Positions 4,320 through 5,650 of a DNA stretch of 5,650 nucleotides are shown piece after piece (position 1 is the stretch's first letter; every line of letters starts with the position of its first letter). This DNA comes from Bacteroidia bacterium (GTDB taxonomy: Bacteria; Bacteroidota; Bacteroidia; NS11-12g; UBA955): positions 1 to 5,650 of the forward strand of contig JALRLA010000197.1 of the NCBI GenBank assembly GCA_023254645.1, in the 5' to 3' direction. Below the pieces are notes generated by a model. The model was not told the DNA's origin. It saw only the letters and a list, made by a program, of their open reading frames with translations, and did no database searches. The translations under genes and the position numbers were made by a program.

Positions 4320-5650
4320 TTAACGAATGACGATGACCTGGCCTTGGCGAACTTGAATTTCGTCTTCGGGGTTGCGGAAACTCATGTTGTACACATAATT
4401 GCCTCCCATGACGTATTCTCCTTTGACGGTTCCATCCCAATGAGCGGCTGGGTCGGTCGTATCGTAAATCAATTCTCCCCAACGGTTGTAAATCTGCATG
4501 TGGAAGGCAGAGATGCTGATGGGCGTGAACAAACCAAAACCTTCGTTCAAGGGGTCTGTGTTGCCTGGTGTGAAGGCAGTGGGTATCCAATACAAGGGAA
4601 TGGATTTGACGCGAATATCCTTATAGGTAGTGTCGGCGCAGCCGTGCACATTATTGGCTATCAAATTGACGCGATACGTTCCGTTGATATTGTAGGCGTG
4701 AACGGGATTTTCAGTTTGGTCAAAATAGCCATCACCAAAGCTCCAATCCCAAAGAGAATCGTATTGCGAATTGTTGGTAAAGGTTACCGGTGATAACATA
4801 TCCGGATAATCGGGGCTGTAGTCAAAAGCCGCAATAGCTCTGGCATAGGCTTCGATGTTCTGTATGGACGTGTCTTCGCAGCCGTAGGAGTTCTCTACGA
4901 TCATGCTGACGGGGTACACCCCGAAATCGCGGTAAATGATGCTGGCGTCTTGGGAAGTCGCGCGTTGGCCATCTCCAAAATTCCAGCGGTAGCCGCTGAT
5001 GCTGCCTGCGCCGGGTCCAGAGCCGTTTGTGAAGTAAATGGGCACATCTTCACAATCTGGACTCGCCGACCATGCCGCATAGGGCTTTGGTGCGATGTAA
5101 ACGTTTCGAAGCATCGTGTCTTTGCACCCGTTGCTGTTGTAAACAATCAAGCGCACGGGAGGGATGCCTGTGCCACTGTAATAATGGCTGACTTTTTTGC
5201 CAGAAGCTTGGGCCGACCCGTCGCCAAAATCCCAATATTCAGCGGCCAACATTCCGCTACCTGGGAAGCTGAACGACTCGTATTTGACCGTGGTGTTCTC
5301 GCAGGTGTCTTTGACCACCCAGTTGGCATTGGGAGCGCCGTAAATGAAGGCATCGCGGTAAGCGGTGTCCTGACATCCAGAGGCCGATTGAATGATCAAA
5401 CGAACCTTGTAATTCCCCTCAGGGGTGTAGTAGGCGACCGGGTTTTGGTCTCCGCTCAGAGCGCCGTTGCCAAAGCTCCATTGCCAGTTGATGATTTGGT
5501 CACCGTTGGCCACCGACAAATCGCTGAAGGCAACTGAATCGTTTTCGCATTTGCCCACATGGCTGAATTGCGCCCGCGGATAAGGGGTCGTATCGCTCAA
5601 GGTCCAAATACCCAAGTATTTGTCTTTGGTGCGGTAGGAAACGTAATTGG
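4320..5650 (-). CDS. PKD-repeat surface or secreted protein with T9SS type B sorting domain, N-terminus cut by the right edge
   Basis: The frame is open from the right edge (first full codon at 5648) to TAA at 4322-4320, giving 442 residues of a longer protein. A TTG at 5615 is only an internal Leu; the frame continues upstream as NYVSYRTKDKY. Four PKD domains follow at about 25-104, 105-187, 188-268 and 269-349. Each has the core W-x-F-G-[DN]-G motif: WQWSFGNG, YWDFGDGS, YRWNFGDGQ, WDWSFGDGY. Each ends in a G-C-x-D-T block. Residues 352-442 are a CHU_C or gliding-motility-associated C-terminal domain: WIPTAFTPGNTDPLNEGFG, MQIYNRWGELIYDTT, HWDGTVKGEYVMGGNYVY, and a final GQVIVIR. This domain is the type B signal recognised by the type IX secretion system, so the protein is exported across the outer membrane and either released or held on the surface. 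PKD domains usually act as spacers or mediate protein and glycan contacts. What the N-terminal part does cannot be seen here. Confidence 0.93.
   Translation of the reverse strand, partial: NYVSYRTKDKYLGIWTLSDTTPYPRAQFSHVGKCENDSVAFSDLSVANGDQIINWQWSFGNGALSGDQNPVAYYTPEGNYKVRLIIQSASGCQDTAYRDAFIYGAPNANWVVKDTCENTTVKYESFSFPGSGMLAAEYWDFGDGSAQASGKKVSHYYSGTGIPPVRLIVYNSNGCKDTMLRNVYIAPKPYAAWSASPDCEDVPIYFTNGSGPGAGSISGYRWNFGDGQRATSQDASIIYRDFGVYPVSMIVENSYGCEDTSIQNIEAYARAIAAFDYSPDYPDMLSPVTFTNNSQYDSLWDWSFGDGYFDQTENPVHAYNINGTYRVNLIANNVHGCADTTYKDIRVKSIPLYWIPTAFTPGNTDPLNEGFGLFTPISISAFHMQIYNRWGELIYDTTDPAAHWDGTVKGEYVMGGNYVYNMSFRNPEDEIQVRQGQVIVIR
4323..4595 (-). other. T9SS type B sorting domain (CHU_C family) at the C-terminus
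   Basis: The last 91 residues match the gliding-motility-associated C-terminal domain. The landmarks are IPTAFTPGN near the start, F-H-M-Q-I-Y-N-R-W-G-E in the middle, W-D-G-T, then G-G-N-Y-V-Y and a final G-Q-V-I-V-I-R strand. The domain is complete and ends at the stop codon, as expected for an export signal. Type B domains are thought to need a PorP/SprF-like partner; none is encoded in this window. Confidence 0.88.
4602..5576 (-). repeat. Array of four PKD domains
   Basis: Four protein-level repeats of about 80-83 residues lie head to tail: PKD1 5576-5337, PKD2 5336-5088, PKD3 5087-4845 and PKD4 4844-4602. Boundaries are estimated from the W-x-F-G-[DN]-G and G-C-x-D-T landmarks. The DNA of the repeats is well diverged, so the array is old rather than a recent tandem duplication. 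PKD1 has Asn in place of the usual Asp (FGNG). Domains 1-3 carry a Cys near the start (fragment residues 34, 116 and 199) and another in GCxDT (92, 175 and 257), probably a disulfide in each; PKD4 has only the second (337). Confidence 0.85.

Noticed and set aside
4206..4793. Plus-strand 195-codon open frame opposite qmcA's start and the sorting domain
   Set aside because: It spans two real minus-strand genes and their gap, and the minus-strand reading has strong domain matches while this one has none.
4950..5537. Plus-strand 195-codon open frame opposite the PKD array
   Set aside because: Its length is explained by the PKD coding bias on the other strand; no domain, signal peptide or credible start context is seen.
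5613..5615. TTG at 5615 as the start of the PKD protein
   Set aside because: The frame is open to the window edge with no stop, and what follows the TTG is not a signal peptide, which a T9SS cargo needs; it is an internal Leu codon.

Overview
The window is about 5.65 kb of moderate-GC DNA from a member of the Bacteroidota, probably a flavobacterial, cryomorph or saprospirial relative. The lineage call rests on four signs: a C-terminal type B sorting domain of the type IX secretion system (T9SS) behind a row of PKD domains; an SSC-type lipoprotein signal; a Crp/Fnr regulator of the kind common in Bacteroidota; and matches to the Bacteroidota promoter motif TAnnTTTG with no clear Shine-Dalgarno sequences. 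No 16S or other phylogenetic marker is present, so genus and species cannot be given.

Layout from left to right. (1) 1-1206, minus: the N-terminal 402 residues of an unrecognised lipoprotein, cut by the left edge. (2) 1276-2109, minus: a complete CvfB/YitL-type RNA-binding protein with three S1-like domains and a winged helix. (3) 2110-2180: a 71-bp divergent intergenic region. (4) 2181-2831, plus: a complete Crp/Fnr-family regulator. (5) 2832-2917: an 86-bp convergent gap with hairpins likely to be terminators. (6) 2918-3355 and 3356-4264, minus: a short NfeD membrane protein directly behind a QmcA-type SPFH protein, with stop and start codons touching and in the same frame. (7) 4320-5650, minus: the C-terminal 442 residues of a large secreted PKD-repeat protein ending in a T9SS type B sorting domain, cut by the right edge.

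How the genes relate. qmcA and nfeD form a recognised functional pair, an SPFH scaffold with an NfeD partner in the membrane, and are almost certainly co-transcribed. The PKD protein and the lipoprotein belong to the cell envelope or surface. CvfB and the Crp-type regulator are divergent and share one short control region, but nothing shows that they act in the same pathway. No mobile element, CRISPR array, RNA gene, phage gene or toxin-antitoxin pair is visible. Coding density is high and no gap between genes exceeds 86 bp.

This looks like an ordinary chromosomal region, and I found no convincing new multi-gene system. The points most worth a second look are the unrecognised lipoprotein, the cysteine pair in the effector pocket of the Crp-type regulator, the zero-gap in-frame qmcA/nfeD junction, the promoter-like boxes lying unusually close to several start codons, and the lost cysteine in the last PKD domain.
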